NCBI GenBank assembly: GCA_017432405.1
Contig: JAFRJF010000225.1
Location: 1 to 35,951, forward strand
DNA: 35,951 bases
Source: Clostridia bacterium
GTDB lineage: Bacteria > Bacillota_A > Clostridia > Christensenellales > Aristaeellaceae
Direction of reading: 5' to 3'
Part shown: positions 23,456 to 31,423 of the stretch, one piece after another
How the letters are laid out: every line of letters begins with the position of its first letter
Numbering within the stretch: the stretch's first letter is position 1
The notes under the pieces: generated by a model
Database searches by the model: none
What the model saw: the letters and a program-made list of their open reading frames with translations, nothing else
What the model was told of the DNA's origin: nothing
Made by a program: the position numbers and the translations under genes

Positions 23456-23944
23456 ATGGAACAGCGGGCTTTGACCCATATTGACGGCGAGGGCCGCGCG
23501 CGCATGGTGGATGTGGGCGAGAAGGGCGTCACCAGTCGAACGGCGGTGGCCGCGGGCCGCGTGCGGTTGAACCGAGCCGCGTTTGACCTCGTTCGCAGCG
23601 GCGGTGTGAAGAAGGGCGACGTGCTGACGGTGGCCCGGGTGGCCGGGATCATGGGCGCGAAGCGAACGCCCGACATCATTCCGATGTGCCACCCCATACC
23701 GTTGAACGGCGTCGAGCTGTCCCTGACGCTGGACGATGCGCGGCTGTCGGTGGAGATCACCGCTGCGGTTTCCGCGGACGGAAGGACGGGGGTGGAGATG
23801 GAGGCGCTGACCGCCGTGTCCGTCGCCGCGCTGACGGTGTACGACATGTGCAAGGCGGTCCAGCGGGACATCGCGATCTCCGACATCCGCCTGCTGAAAA
23901 AAACGGGCGGCGTTCACGGGGACTATGAAAGGACGGATGCGTGA
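23456..23944 (+). CDS. moaC: Cyclic pyranopterin monophosphate synthase MoaC
   Basis: A 162-residue protein of normal MoaC length, converting the MoaA product into cPMP. Clear motifs: THIDGEGRARMVDVGEKGVTSRTAVA at the start, KRTPDIIPMCHPIPLNGVEL (the MCHP active-site region), TGVEMEALTAVSVAALTVYDMCKAVQRDI and the C-terminal KTGGVHGDYER. The ribosome site is AAGGAG about ten bases before the ATG. Its TGA overlaps the ATG of the next gene (TGATG). Confidence 0.96.
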   Translation: MEQRALTHIDGEGRARMVDVGEKGVTSRTAVAAGRVRLNRAAFDLVRSGGVKKGDVLTVARVAGIMGAKRTPDIIPMCHPIPLNGVELSLTLDDARLSVEITAAVSADGRTGVEMEALTAVSVAALTVYDMCKAVQRDIAISDIRLLKKTGGVHGDYERTDA

Positions 23945-24837
23945 TGGGCTATACGGCGGCGGTGCTGACGGTTTCCGACAAGGGGGCCCGGGGCGAGCGG
24001 GTGGACACCAGCGGACCCGCGCTGCGCGGGATGCTGATTGAGGCGGGCTATGCGGTGGTCCACACCGCGATATTGCAGGACGAACGGCTGCAGATCGCCG
24101 AGGCCCTGAAGAAACTGGCCGACGAGGGCGTGGCGCTGGTGTTGACCACCGGTGGCACGGGCTTTTCGCCCCGGGACGTCACCCCGGAGGCGACGCTGGA
24201 CGTGATCGAGCGCCAGGCGCCGGGCCTGGCCGAAACCATGCGGGCCGAGAGCATGAAGCTGACCCCGAGGGGCTGCCTGTCCCGGGGCGTGGCGGGCATG
24301 CGGAAGCGCACCCTGATCGTCAACCTGCCGGGCAGCGAGCGGGCGGCCCGGGAGAACCTGACGGCCATACTGCCCGCGCTGGCGCACGGCCTCGAGATGC
24401 TCCTGTCCGAGGGATCCGCCGACTGCGCGACGCCCCCGTCGCCGAAGACGCGGCAGGTTCCCTCCATGGACGCCTGGCTGAGGGAGGCCAAGGGCTCCTG
24501 CGACCTGGCGCGGACGGGCATGTTCCTGATCCACAACGGCGTGGTCCGGGAGGACGCCAGGTCCCGCGTGCGCGACGGCGACGCCGACGCGAAGCCCGTG
24601 AAGGGCATGCGCTTCTCGGCGGACGACGAAAAGGTGCGCCAGGCCGTGGCCCAGACCCTTGAAATGCCCGGCATTTTTTTTGCCAAGGCGTGGATGAACG
24701 AGGGGGAGCTGGCGGTGGGGGACGACATCATGTTCGTGATGGTCGGCGGCGACATCCGCCCCCGGGTAATCGAGGCGCTGCAATTCCTGGTGGGCAGGAT
24801 CAAGACGGAATGCGTGACGGAACAGGAAATCATGTAA
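23944..24837 (+). CDS. MogA-MoaE-like fusion (molybdopterin adenylyltransferase plus molybdopterin synthase large-subunit-like domain)
   Basis: A 297-residue two-domain protein. Residues 1 to about 165 are MogA/MoaB-like (AAVLTVSDKGARGERVDTSGP, LVLTTGGTGFSPRDVTPEAT, LPGSERAARENL), which adenylates molybdopterin. Residues 175-297 look like the MoaE domain (VPSMDAWLREAK, GMFLIHNGVVREDARSRV, GELAVGDDIMFVMVGGDIRPRVIEALQFLVGRIK), which converts cPMP to molybdopterin with MoaD. The usual MoaE ending PIWKKE is missing, so the second domain is a divergent version. The start is ATG 23944 overlapping the moaC stop; a GTG at 23941 is the alternative. No moaD is in the window. Confidence 0.85.
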   Translation: MGYTAAVLTVSDKGARGERVDTSGPALRGMLIEAGYAVVHTAILQDERLQIAEALKKLADEGVALVLTTGGTGFSPRDVTPEATLDVIERQAPGLAETMRAESMKLTPRGCLSRGVAGMRKRTLIVNLPGSERAARENLTAILPALAHGLEMLLSEGSADCATPPSPKTRQVPSMDAWLREAKGSCDLARTGMFLIHNGVVREDARSRVRDGDADAKPVKGMRFSADDEKVRQAVAQTLEMPGIFFAKAWMNEGELAVGDDIMFVMVGGDIRPRVIEALQFLVGRIKTECVTEQEIM

Positions 24838-24858
24838 GGAAATAGAGGGTGTAACAGT

Positions 24859-25265
24859 ATGAACGGGAACGGTAAATCGTCGGAGTACAAGCTGTTGACA
24901 GGGCTATTTTTTTAAGCTCCTGCCCTACCAGGTATTGCTGCTCATCATCACATCGGTGAACGGCATCGTGGACAGCCTGTACGCCAGCCACAACATCGGG
25001 CAGAGCGCCATGAGCGCCATCGGCCTGTTCGGGCCCCTGAACCATTTCCTCTATGCGGCGAGCATCATGTTCGTCAGCGATTCGCAGGTCCTGTACGGCC
25101 GATATCTTGCGCGGGACCGTAGCAGGATCAACCACCTGTTCACGGTGACGCTGATGACCGCGTGCGGGCTCGGCCTGCTGACCAGCGTGCTGCTGGTGAT
25201 TGGCGCAACGACGGGCGTGACCCATTTGCTGGTGAACACCCAGCCGGACCTGAAGATGCTATTTG
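24859..25265 (+). pseudogene. Truncated, frameshifted MATE-family efflux transporter gene
   Basis: A good start (ATG 24859 behind GAGGG) reads MNGNGKSSEYKLLTGLFF and meets TAA in a run of seven T at about 24907-24913. One base less would join it to a frame that continues KLLPYQVLLLIITSVNGIVDSLYASHNIG...LMTACGLGLLTSVLLVIGATTGVTHLLV, typical of the first three to four helices of a MATE transporter. The coding signal ends near 25260, where the opposite spoIVFB gene stops. Only about 130 of some 450 residues remain, so the gene is dead regardless of the homopolymer. Confidence 0.8.
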
Positions 25266-26122
25266 TCCACCTCCCCAACCCTCGCCCCCAGGCCGCGCGC
25301 CAGCGCGGCGTTCACCAATCGCCTGTCGTCTGTGATGGATGACAGGCGATCGTCTTTGTAGACGGCGAACAGCGTCGGGGCGTCGGGGCGCGCGGCCTTC
25401 AGGGCGGTGCCCACGGCGCAGTCGGCGCCCACCGCGCATACCCGCGCGGGGACGGGGCCGTCGATGGGGCGAAGGGTGCCGAGCACGGCTTTCATCGGGG
25501 CGCCCGCAAACGCCCGGCGCTCGTCGGCGGCGCTGGCCCAGATGAATACCGCCGCGAACAGGAAGGACAGGTTGACCCTGCGCCATCGCACGGCGAAAGT
25601 GGCGCAGGCAAGCAGCAGCATGGCCGCCACCGCGCGGCCTGCCCGGATGCCGATTTCAAGCGCCTTTTCCCGCTTGAGCTTCAGGGAAAGCAGGGCGTAG
25701 GCGATCCGGCCGCCGTCCAATGGCAGCGCGGGCAGCAGGTTGAAGGCCAGCAGCACCAGATTGATTTGCATGAAGGCCAGCGCAAAGCCGGGGGAGAGCA
25801 TGCCCCAGTGGGCGAGGGCCCCGGCGGTCACCACCAGCAGGGCGTTGGCCAGCGGGCCGGCGGCGGATACCGTCGCCAGGCGAAGGGACGACAGGCCGTA
25901 GGGGTTTTCCATGGCCATGGCGCCTCCGAAGGGCGTCAGGCGAAGGCTTGCGATGCCCACCCCCAGGGCATGGGCGGCCAGCAGGTGGGCAGCTTCGTGG
26001 AAGGCCAGCGCCACCGTCAGCGCCGCCGCCTCTGCGCCGGTCCCCAGCATGGCCGCAGCCAGCGGATACAATAGCGCCAGCGGATGGACGACGATCCGCG
26101 TGTGTCCGACGCAGAGCGACAT
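25259..26122 (-). CDS. spoIVFB: SpoIVFB-like M50 site-2 metalloprotease
   Basis: A 287-residue membrane protein. The zinc motif HEAAH (LAFHEAAHLLAAHALGVG, about residues 42-46) lies in a hydrophobic helix, and NLLPALPLDGGRIAYALL (about 130) provides the third ligand in the M50 NxxPxxPLDGG form. About six helices precede a C-terminal soluble region of CBS-like size (KAVLGTLRPIDGPVPARVC...). SpoIVFB cleaves pro-sigma-K in the forespore-engulfing membrane. Its ATG directly follows the stop of the SpoIVFA-like gene (TAGATG), which suggests coupled synthesis. The gene order next to rodA/mre agrees with the spoIVFAB-mre association of B. subtilis. The role in sporulation is by homology and context. 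Confidence 0.82.
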   Translation of the reverse strand: MSLCVGHTRIVVHPLALLYPLAAAMLGTGAEAAALTVALAFHEAAHLLAAHALGVGIASLRLTPFGGAMAMENPYGLSSLRLATVSAAGPLANALLVVTAGALAHWGMLSPGFALAFMQINLVLLAFNLLPALPLDGGRIAYALLSLKLKREKALEIGIRAGRAVAAMLLLACATFAVRWRRVNLSFLFAAVFIWASAADERRAFAGAPMKAVLGTLRPIDGPVPARVCAVGADCAVGTALKAARPDAPTLFAVYKDDRLSSITDDRRLVNAALARGLGARVGEVDK

Positions 26123-26797
26123 CTACAGCCCCAATGCTTCCGTGGGGTCCACGGATTCGCCGCCCTGGCGCAGCTCGAAGTAGAGGCCGTCCTCGCACGC
26201 GCCCAGCCGCTGGCCCCGGGCGATGCGGTCGCCGGATTGCACCGTGACCTCGCTGAGATTGGCGTACAGCGTTTCCCGGCCCTCGCCGTGGTCCACCAAA
26301 ATCCCCTGGGTGCCGCCGGAGAGCGGGCTGACGGCGGTGACGGTGCCGGCATCGACGGCGCATACGGGCCGGTTGCCCGCCTCAAAGGCCAGCCAGGGCT
26401 GCAGCGCGCTGTAGGGGTGGGTGAGCGCCCCGTCGCATGGCCTGGACAGCGCGGTGTTCCCGGATACGTTCAGGAAGACCAGCGCGGATTCCGGCATGAT
26501 CTGGCGCACGAAGGTCAGCTCGCCGATGGAATCGTCCAGGTTGATGTGCATGGTCAGGGCCCGCTCGATGCCCTCGGTCGCCTTCTGCGCCCAGGGCTGG
26601 CGCAGGTTGCCCAGGGCGAGTATGCCCAACAGCAGCGCGCAGGCGATGGCGCTGTTGCGCAGCAGCTTGTCCCCATGGGTCAGCGCGGCCTTTGGCCTGC
26701 GCTGTCGCCGCTTCCTTCGCCGGGACGTCGGCGGCTCGCCCTCCGCGACATCGGGCCTGAACTGGGTGTGAATGCGCAGCGTGCTGTTTTCAGACAT
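26123..26797 (-). CDS. spoIVFA: SpoIVFA-like membrane protein with degenerate M23/LytM domain
   Basis: A 224-residue protein with a basic cytoplasmic N-terminus ([11 protein letters not shown], about residues 25-36), one transmembrane helix (AIACALLLGILALGN, about 49-63) and a C-terminal LytM-like fold (VCAVDAGTVTAVSPLSGGTQGILVDHGEGRETLYANLSEVTVQSGDRIARGQRLG). The metal ligands of active M23 peptidases are missing: no HxxxD, and the HxH position reads YFEL. That matches SpoIVFA, an inactive LytM protein that anchors and inhibits SpoIVFB. The start is ATG 26797 behind GGAGGG. It adjoins the SpoIVFB gene directly. A generic M23 protein is the alternative. Confidence 0.75.
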   Translation of the reverse strand: MSENSTLRIHTQFRPDVAEGEPPTSRRRKRRQRRPKAALTHGDKLLRNSAIACALLLGILALGNLRQPWAQKATEGIERALTMHINLDDSIGELTFVRQIMPESALVFLNVSGNTALSRPCDGALTHPYSALQPWLAFEAGNRPVCAVDAGTVTAVSPLSGGTQGILVDHGEGRETLYANLSEVTVQSGDRIARGQRLGACEDGLYFELRQGGESVDPTEALGL

Positions 26798-26863
26798 AAA
26801 AAATCCCTCCCGTCGGGAAAGGTTATGCGGGGAGGGGGATTGAAATGAGGAATGGGGAATGAA

Positions 26864-28111
26864 TTACTCCCGCTTCAGCGCCACGACCTTGGCACCTGAG
26901 GTGTGCTGGCGCTGCTCGTGCTGGCGGGAGCGCATCACCACGTTCAGCACCAGGCCGATGCCCATCATGTTGGTCAGCATGTTCGAGCCGCCGTAGCTGA
27001 CGAAGGGCAGGGGGATGCCGGTGACGGGCAGCAGGCCGATCACCATGCCGATGTTTTCCACCACGTGGAACAGCAGCATGGCCATCACGCCCACGATCAG
27101 GTAGGAGCCGTAGGGGTCCTTGGTGCGTATGGACAGCACGATCAGTCGCCCGATCAGCAGCGCATAGCCCAGCACCAGGGCGATGCCGCCCGCCAGGCCG
27201 AAGGATTCGCACACGATGGCGAATATGAAGTCGGTGTGGTCGTCGGATATGTAGCCCAGCGACGCGAAGCTGCCGGGAGAGACGATGCCCTTGCCGAACA
27301 GGCCGCCGGAGCCGATGGCGATCTGGCCGTTGATGATCTGTCGGGCCTCGTCGGGGTAGGCCTCCGGGTTCAGCCACATCAGTATGCGGGTGAAGCGGAA
27401 GTTGTCCGAGGCCGAGTTGTTGATGAAGTACCACAGCGGGATCATCATCACCACCATTGCGATGATGACGCCCCAGATCAGCTTGCTGTTGGTGCCGGAG
27501 ACGAACACCATCACGCTGAACACCGCCACGTAGACCAGCGCCGTGCCCACGTCCGGCTGCAGCACCACCAGGATCATCGGTATGCCCATGTAGATGGCCA
27601 GGGGAATGATGTCGTGGATGGTCATGATGGGCTTCATGCGCACCGAGAAGGCCTTTGCCAGGGCGATGATGATGGCGATCTTGCCCACCTCGGAGGGCTG
27701 GAAGCCGCGGTCATTGCCCCAGTTGAAGAAGGCGGTCATGCCGCCGCGGCCGGCCTGGGCGATCAGCAGCGTCAGCGTCAAAAGTATGATGTTGGCGGCG
27801 TAGATGGCGTTGGCGTAGCGCTCGTAGAGCTGGTAGGGGAAGAATATGACCGCGGACATGGCCACCAGCCCCGCGGCGATCCAGAACAGCTGCAATCGGG
27901 GATAGGTGATCGACTGGGTCTGTAGCATCTCCACCGCGTTCGCCGGGGCCTCGGTGACCTGGCTGGAGGTGGCGCTGAATATGCACACGACGCCGAACAG
28001 TGAAATCACCAGCACCATGATCAACAGGGGCCAGTCGAAGTATTTCATCAGGCTCCTGTCGAAGCGGTTGTCCCGTATGTACTTGAAAAATGCCTTGATT
28101 CTGGAAAGCAT
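26864..28111 (-). CDS. rodA: Rod-shape peptidoglycan glycosyltransferase RodA
   Basis: A 415-residue SEDS-family polytopic membrane protein. Family landmarks: FDWPLLIMVLVISLFGVVCIFSAT in the first helix, WGNDRGFQPSEVGKIAIIIALA (QPSE-K region), VVLQPDVGTALVY with the catalytic-type aspartate, the long extracellular loop with QIAIGSGGLFGKG, TDFIFAIVCESFGL, and the C-terminal GIPLPFVSYGGSNMLTNMMGIGLVL. It polymerises lipid II into glycan strands together with PBP2. I start at ATG 28111 (LSRIKAFFKYIRDN), seven bases after AAGGA; earlier in-frame codons translate a GC hairpin. It lies 103 bases behind the PBP2 gene. Confidence 0.94.
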   Translation of the reverse strand: MLSRIKAFFKYIRDNRFDRSLMKYFDWPLLIMVLVISLFGVVCIFSATSSQVTEAPANAVEMLQTQSITYPRLQLFWIAAGLVAMSAVIFFPYQLYERYANAIYAANIILLTLTLLIAQAGRGGMTAFFNWGNDRGFQPSEVGKIAIIIALAKAFSVRMKPIMTIHDIIPLAIYMGIPMILVVLQPDVGTALVYVAVFSVMVFVSGTNSKLIWGVIIAMVVMMIPLWYFINNSASDNFRFTRILMWLNPEAYPDEARQIINGQIAIGSGGLFGKGIVSPGSFASLGYISDDHTDFIFAIVCESFGLAGGIALVLGYALLIGRLIVLSIRTKDPYGSYLIVGVMAMLLFHVVENIGMVIGLLPVTGIPLPFVSYGGSNMLTNMMGIGLVLNVVMRSRQHEQRQHTSGAKVVALKRE

Positions 28112-28138
28112 ACGTCTGTCCTTGCAGTTTGTGTTGCA

Positions 28139-28187
28139 GCAGCGGCGTCTGCGCCGCCACCGATGGCGGCCTGGAGGCCGCCGCTGC
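28139..28187. repeat. GC-rich inverted repeat between PBP2 and rodA genes
   Basis: GCAGCGGCG and CGCCGCTGC (perfect nine-base arms) enclose GCCGCCA/TGGCGGC and GGCC-type inner arms. A nested stem with no U run, so not a classical terminator; it could modulate the mRNA between the two genes. Confidence 0.6.
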
Positions 28188-28213
28188 ATTCGTCGGTATC
28201 CGTGAGGCGAAAG

Positions 28214-30679
28214 TCAGTCCGCCATCGTGAATTCCCTGTCCATGGTCGAGGTCTCGCTGTAGCCCAGGCTGTCCAGGTAGTAGTTGATCACGGGACGAAT
28301 GGCCCAGGCGGAGTAGGCGCCGGCGTAGCCGTTCTGGATGTAGCACACCACCACGACCCTGGGGTCCTCGGCGGGGGCGTAGGCCACCATCCAGCTGTTG
28401 TTTTCCACGTCCAGCTCGGTGCGCTGGGAGGTACCGGTCTTGGCGGCGATTTTGTACTTGTTGTCCAGGAAGAACTTGGCCGCGGTGCCGCCGGCAACCT
28501 CGTCGGTAACGTCCTCCATGCCGGCGCGTATGGCCTGGTAGTAGGCCTCCTGGGTGTTGATCTGGTTGGCCACCACGGGCTGCTTCTCCAGCACCACCGT
28601 GCCGTCCGGGGCGATGATCTTGTCCACGATCTGGGCATCGTAGACCGTGCCGCCGTTGACGATGGCGCTGACGTACCGGGCGACGGCCACCGGGGTCACC
28701 TGGGTGATGGACTGGCCGATGGCGCACATGATGGTCTCGTTGGGCGTCCAGTAGATGTCGGCCAGGTAGGTAACGAAGGTGTTGACCATGTAGTGGCTGG
28801 AGATGTACTGCCGGGGCAGCCCGATGTCGTACTGGAGGATCTCGCGGATGGGCAGGTACCACTTCTCCTTGCTGTCGTAGGTGACCGCGATGCGCATCAG
28901 GTCGTTGAGCGCCTTCTCGAACACCTCGTTGGAGACGTTCATCCTGCGCTCGGCGAAGACCTGCTCCAGCTCCGTCTTCATGGCGGTGTAGGTCAGCAGG
29001 GGCTTGGCGGTGTTCTGCCAGGTGGGGGAATTCTCCGGGTCGTACAGCATGTTCTGGTTGCCCACGAAGCTGGTGGCCTCGCCGGGCAGCTCGATGTTGG
29101 TCTTGCTGGTCAGGCCCAGGGCGGCGGCCCACTGGTACAGCCGCTCGATGCCCAGCCGGTAGCCCACTGTGTAGAAGTACATGTTGCAGCTGTTCTTCAG
29201 GGCCTTTTCCAGGTTCTGGTTCTGGTGGTCCTCCGGGGTGGAGGTCCAGCACTTGGCGGGCCGGTCGGCGTTGGTCTCGGTGAAGCCCTCGGCACGGTCG
29301 TTGATGATCTCGTCGGTGGTGATCACGCCCTCGGAGAGACCGCCCAGCGCCGTGCACAGCTTGAAGATCGAGCCGGGGGCGTCCTTGGTGCCGATAGCCC
29401 GGTTCAGAAGCGGGTTTTCACCCTCAAGCACCTGGTTCCACAGGGTGGGGTCCACCTTGCCGTCGTTGAACATGCTCAGGTCGAACTGGGGGATGCTGAC
29501 CATGCCCAGCACCCTTCCGGTATAGGGGTCCATGGCCACCATGGCGCCGGTCTGGGCCAGCTGGATCTCGCGGCCCTCCTCCGCGTACTCCTTCAGCACG
29601 TCCTCGTTTTCCCGCAGCCAGTGGCCCCGGTGCAGCGATTCGTTCTGCTCCACGCGGATGTCGTCGATAGCGGCCTGCAGCTTCTGGGCCATGTAGTTCT
29701 GCAGGTCCACGTCGATGGTCAGCACCACCGAATTGCCGTTCGCCGGCGGGGTGTAGGACAGCTCGCGCACGGCCTTGCCGCGGGTGTCCACCTCCACGGT
29801 GCGGATGCCCTGGCGGTATTCGATGTAGGGGGACAGCTGGTCCTCCAGCGAGCGCTCGATGCCGTCGGAGCCGATGTAGGCGTCGTTGGGGTAGCCCTGG
29901 TTCTGGTAGGTCTCCAGCTGGGTGGCGGAGATCTTGCTGGTGTAGCCCACGATGTGGCAGGCGGTCTCCCCCTGGGGATAGACGCGGGAGGAGCTCTCCT
30001 CCACGTCGATGCCCAGCAGGTCCAGCGAGCGCACCTCCACCTCGGAGACGGTCTCGTAGCCCACGTCGTAGGCGATGGTGACGGGGGTGGGCTTGAAGGC
30101 GTTCATGCGGGATTCCTGCCACAGGGCCAGCACCTTGACGATCATCTCCTCGTCGGCGTCGTTGCCCAGGGCTTCCAGCACGCGGTACTTCTCCACCAGG
30201 GTCCGGTACAGGTCCTCCTCCTCGACCTTGTTGACGTAGAAGTTGCTGCGCCACTGGCTTTGGCGGGTGGTCTCGACGGCGGCGCTGCCGGAGCCGCTGT
30301 CGAAGTGCCACTTGCCGTCCTCGTCCTTCTTCAGCCAGAAGTCGTTGACGGTGGTCTTGCCGTTGGACTCGATCAGCTTGATGACCTCCGCCAGGGTCTT
30401 CGTATAGGCCAGGCGGTCGGCCTCGCTGTTGCGCAGGGGATCGCGGTAGAAGGTCACGTTGTAGCTGCGGCGGTCGTAGGCCAGGGGCACCATGTTGGTG
30501 TCGTAGATGGTGCCGCGCATGCCGTAGAGCGTTATGGTCTTCGCCGAACGGGTCTGGGCGCGCTCGGTGTAGGCCTCGCCGTCGGTGCGGACCATGAAGT
30601 TAATGCGCACAATGAACGCCGCGAACACCAGCACCAGTATGCCGGAGAGCAACAGCATGCGCTTGAAATAGGGCTTCAA
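28214..30679 (-). CDS. Penicillin-binding protein 2 (elongation transpeptidase)
   Basis: An 821-residue class B penicillin-binding protein. A short cytoplasmic tail and one helix (MLLLSGILVLVFAAFIVRI) are followed by the dimerisation region (RGTIYDTNMVPLAYDRRSYNV). The transpeptidase motifs are APGSIFKL (SxxK, nucleophilic serine), KNSCNMYFY (SxN) and KTGTSQ (KTG). It is longer than most PBP2 (about 600-700), with large insertions near residues 110-190 and between SxN and KTG (about 590-690). The start is TTG 30679, eight bases behind GGAGGTG, overlapping the mreD stop as TTGA. It cross-links strands made by RodA, whose gene follows. The homologue is often named mrdA or pbpA. Confidence 0.93.
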   Translation of the reverse strand: MKPYFKRMLLLSGILVLVFAAFIVRINFMVRTDGEAYTERAQTRSAKTITLYGMRGTIYDTNMVPLAYDRRSYNVTFYRDPLRNSEADRLAYTKTLAEVIKLIESNGKTTVNDFWLKKDEDGKWHFDSGSGSAAVETTRQSQWRSNFYVNKVEEEDLYRTLVEKYRVLEALGNDADEEMIVKVLALWQESRMNAFKPTPVTIAYDVGYETVSEVEVRSLDLLGIDVEESSSRVYPQGETACHIVGYTSKISATQLETYQNQGYPNDAYIGSDGIERSLEDQLSPYIEYRQGIRTVEVDTRGKAVRELSYTPPANGNSVVLTIDVDLQNYMAQKLQAAIDDIRVEQNESLHRGHWLRENEDVLKEYAEEGREIQLAQTGAMVAMDPYTGRVLGMVSIPQFDLSMFNDGKVDPTLWNQVLEGENPLLNRAIGTKDAPGSIFKLCTALGGLSEGVITTDEIINDRAEGFTETNADRPAKCWTSTPEDHQNQNLEKALKNSCNMYFYTVGYRLGIERLYQWAAALGLTSKTNIELPGEATSFVGNQNMLYDPENSPTWQNTAKPLLTYTAMKTELEQVFAERRMNVSNEVFEKALNDLMRIAVTYDSKEKWYLPIREILQYDIGLPRQYISSHYMVNTFVTYLADIYWTPNETIMCAIGQSITQVTPVAVARYVSAIVNGGTVYDAQIVDKIIAPDGTVVLEKQPVVANQINTQEAYYQAIRAGMEDVTDEVAGGTAAKFFLDNKYKIAAKTGTSQRTELDVENNSWMVAYAPAEDPRVVVVCYIQNGYAGAYSAWAIRPVINYYLDSLGYSETSTMDREFTMAD

Positions 30680-31221
30680 AAGGATTTCACCTCCCTGTGA
30701 CGGGTGGGAACGCGGCGCTTTTCGCCCACCAGTATGGCGTAGGCCACGGGGCGCAGCAGCAGCGTCAGGACGGCGCAGATCGCAGACCGTATGCCGATAT
30801 TGATGAAATAGGCGGGGCGCAGCTCGGCGGTGTTGAAATACTGGACCACGAACAGCGCCAGCTCGCCCAGGGCGTACAGCACAAACACCCACGCCACCCG
30901 CTGCACCCGCTTGCGGCCGGCGTGGCGGCGGGCGGTGCGCAGGCGTTCACCCGGGTTGTACAGTATCAGGCCGATCAGAAAGCCCACGGCCATGAAAAAG
31001 AAGGTCATCATGCCCAGGGTGCCTGTGGTGATGTCGATCAGCAGCCCGCCGATGGTGCCGTAGAGCAGTCCGCTCATGCGCCCCATCAGCATGCCGATCA
31101 GAAACACGGCCACCACGGTCAACGGCACCGTATACACGCCGCCGTAGACCACGGGTATGACCGTCGTATCCAATGTGACACAGCCCAGTATCATCAGCAA
31201 GGGCGCAAGTCTGCGAAGCAA
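30676..31221 (-). CDS. mreD: Rod shape-determining protein MreD
   Basis: A 181-residue membrane protein with about five hydrophobic helices: LAPLLMILGCVTLDTTVIPVV, VYTVPLTVVAVFLIGMLMG, GLLYGTIGGLLIDITTGTLGMMTFFFMAVGFLIGLI and two C-terminal ones. The GxxxGLLxDxxxG type segment is the family hallmark. The initiation codon appears to be TTG 31221, eight bases after GGAGG. It is separated from mreC by 200 bases with repeats and is coupled to the PBP2 gene at its end. Length is close to the family norm. Confidence 0.85.
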   Translation of the reverse strand: MLRRLAPLLMILGCVTLDTTVIPVVYGGVYTVPLTVVAVFLIGMLMGRMSGLLYGTIGGLLIDITTGTLGMMTFFFMAVGFLIGLILYNPGERLRTARRHAGRKRVQRVAWVFVLYALGELALFVVQYFNTAELRPAYFINIGIRSAICAVLTLLLRPVAYAILVGEKRRVPTRHREVKSF

Positions 31222-31275
31222 TTTATTAACCTCCGAGCTTTCTTTGCTTACTCCGGTCTCAATGCGTAGATTGCA

Positions 31276-31358
31276 GATCCTTCGCTTCGCTCAGGATGAC
31301 ACGTTTACGCAGTGACGATGTCATCCCGAGCGGAGGCGCAGCCGAAGTCGAAGGACCC
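31276..31358. repeat. REP-like palindromic repeat in the mreC-mreD spacer
   Basis: GATCCTTCGCTTCGCTCAGG...GATGACA is followed after about 16 bases by TGTCATCCCGAGCGGAG...GTCGAAGGACC. The arms are imperfect inverted copies of a TCATCC(T/C)GAGCG-AAGGA unit, widespread as an intergenic palindrome in bacterial genomes. It could fold in the polycistronic mRNA. Confidence 0.7.
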
Positions 31359-31360
31359 TT

Positions 31361-31423
31361 AACCCCTAAAACCTAACCCCTAAAACCTAACCCCTAAAAC
31401 CTAACCCCTAAAACCTAAAACCT
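31361..31423. repeat. 14-bp tandem repeat touching the mreC stop
   Basis: Four head-to-tail copies of AACCCCTAAAACCT, plus a seven-base partial copy (AAAACCT), cover 63 bases. The copies are identical. The mreC TAG stop (31424-31422) is built on the last repeat bases. On the mRNA strand the unit is AGGTTTTAGGGGTT, which resembles telomeric G-rich repeats. No spacers, so not CRISPR. Confidence 0.95.

Noticed and set aside
28112..28189. RodA N-terminal extension from 28189
   Set aside because: It translates the GC inverted repeat into an Arg/His-rich stretch; ATG 28111 has a ribosome site and a normal SEDS start.
31361..31423. CRISPR array
   Set aside because: The 14-base units are contiguous without spacers and no cas gene is nearby.
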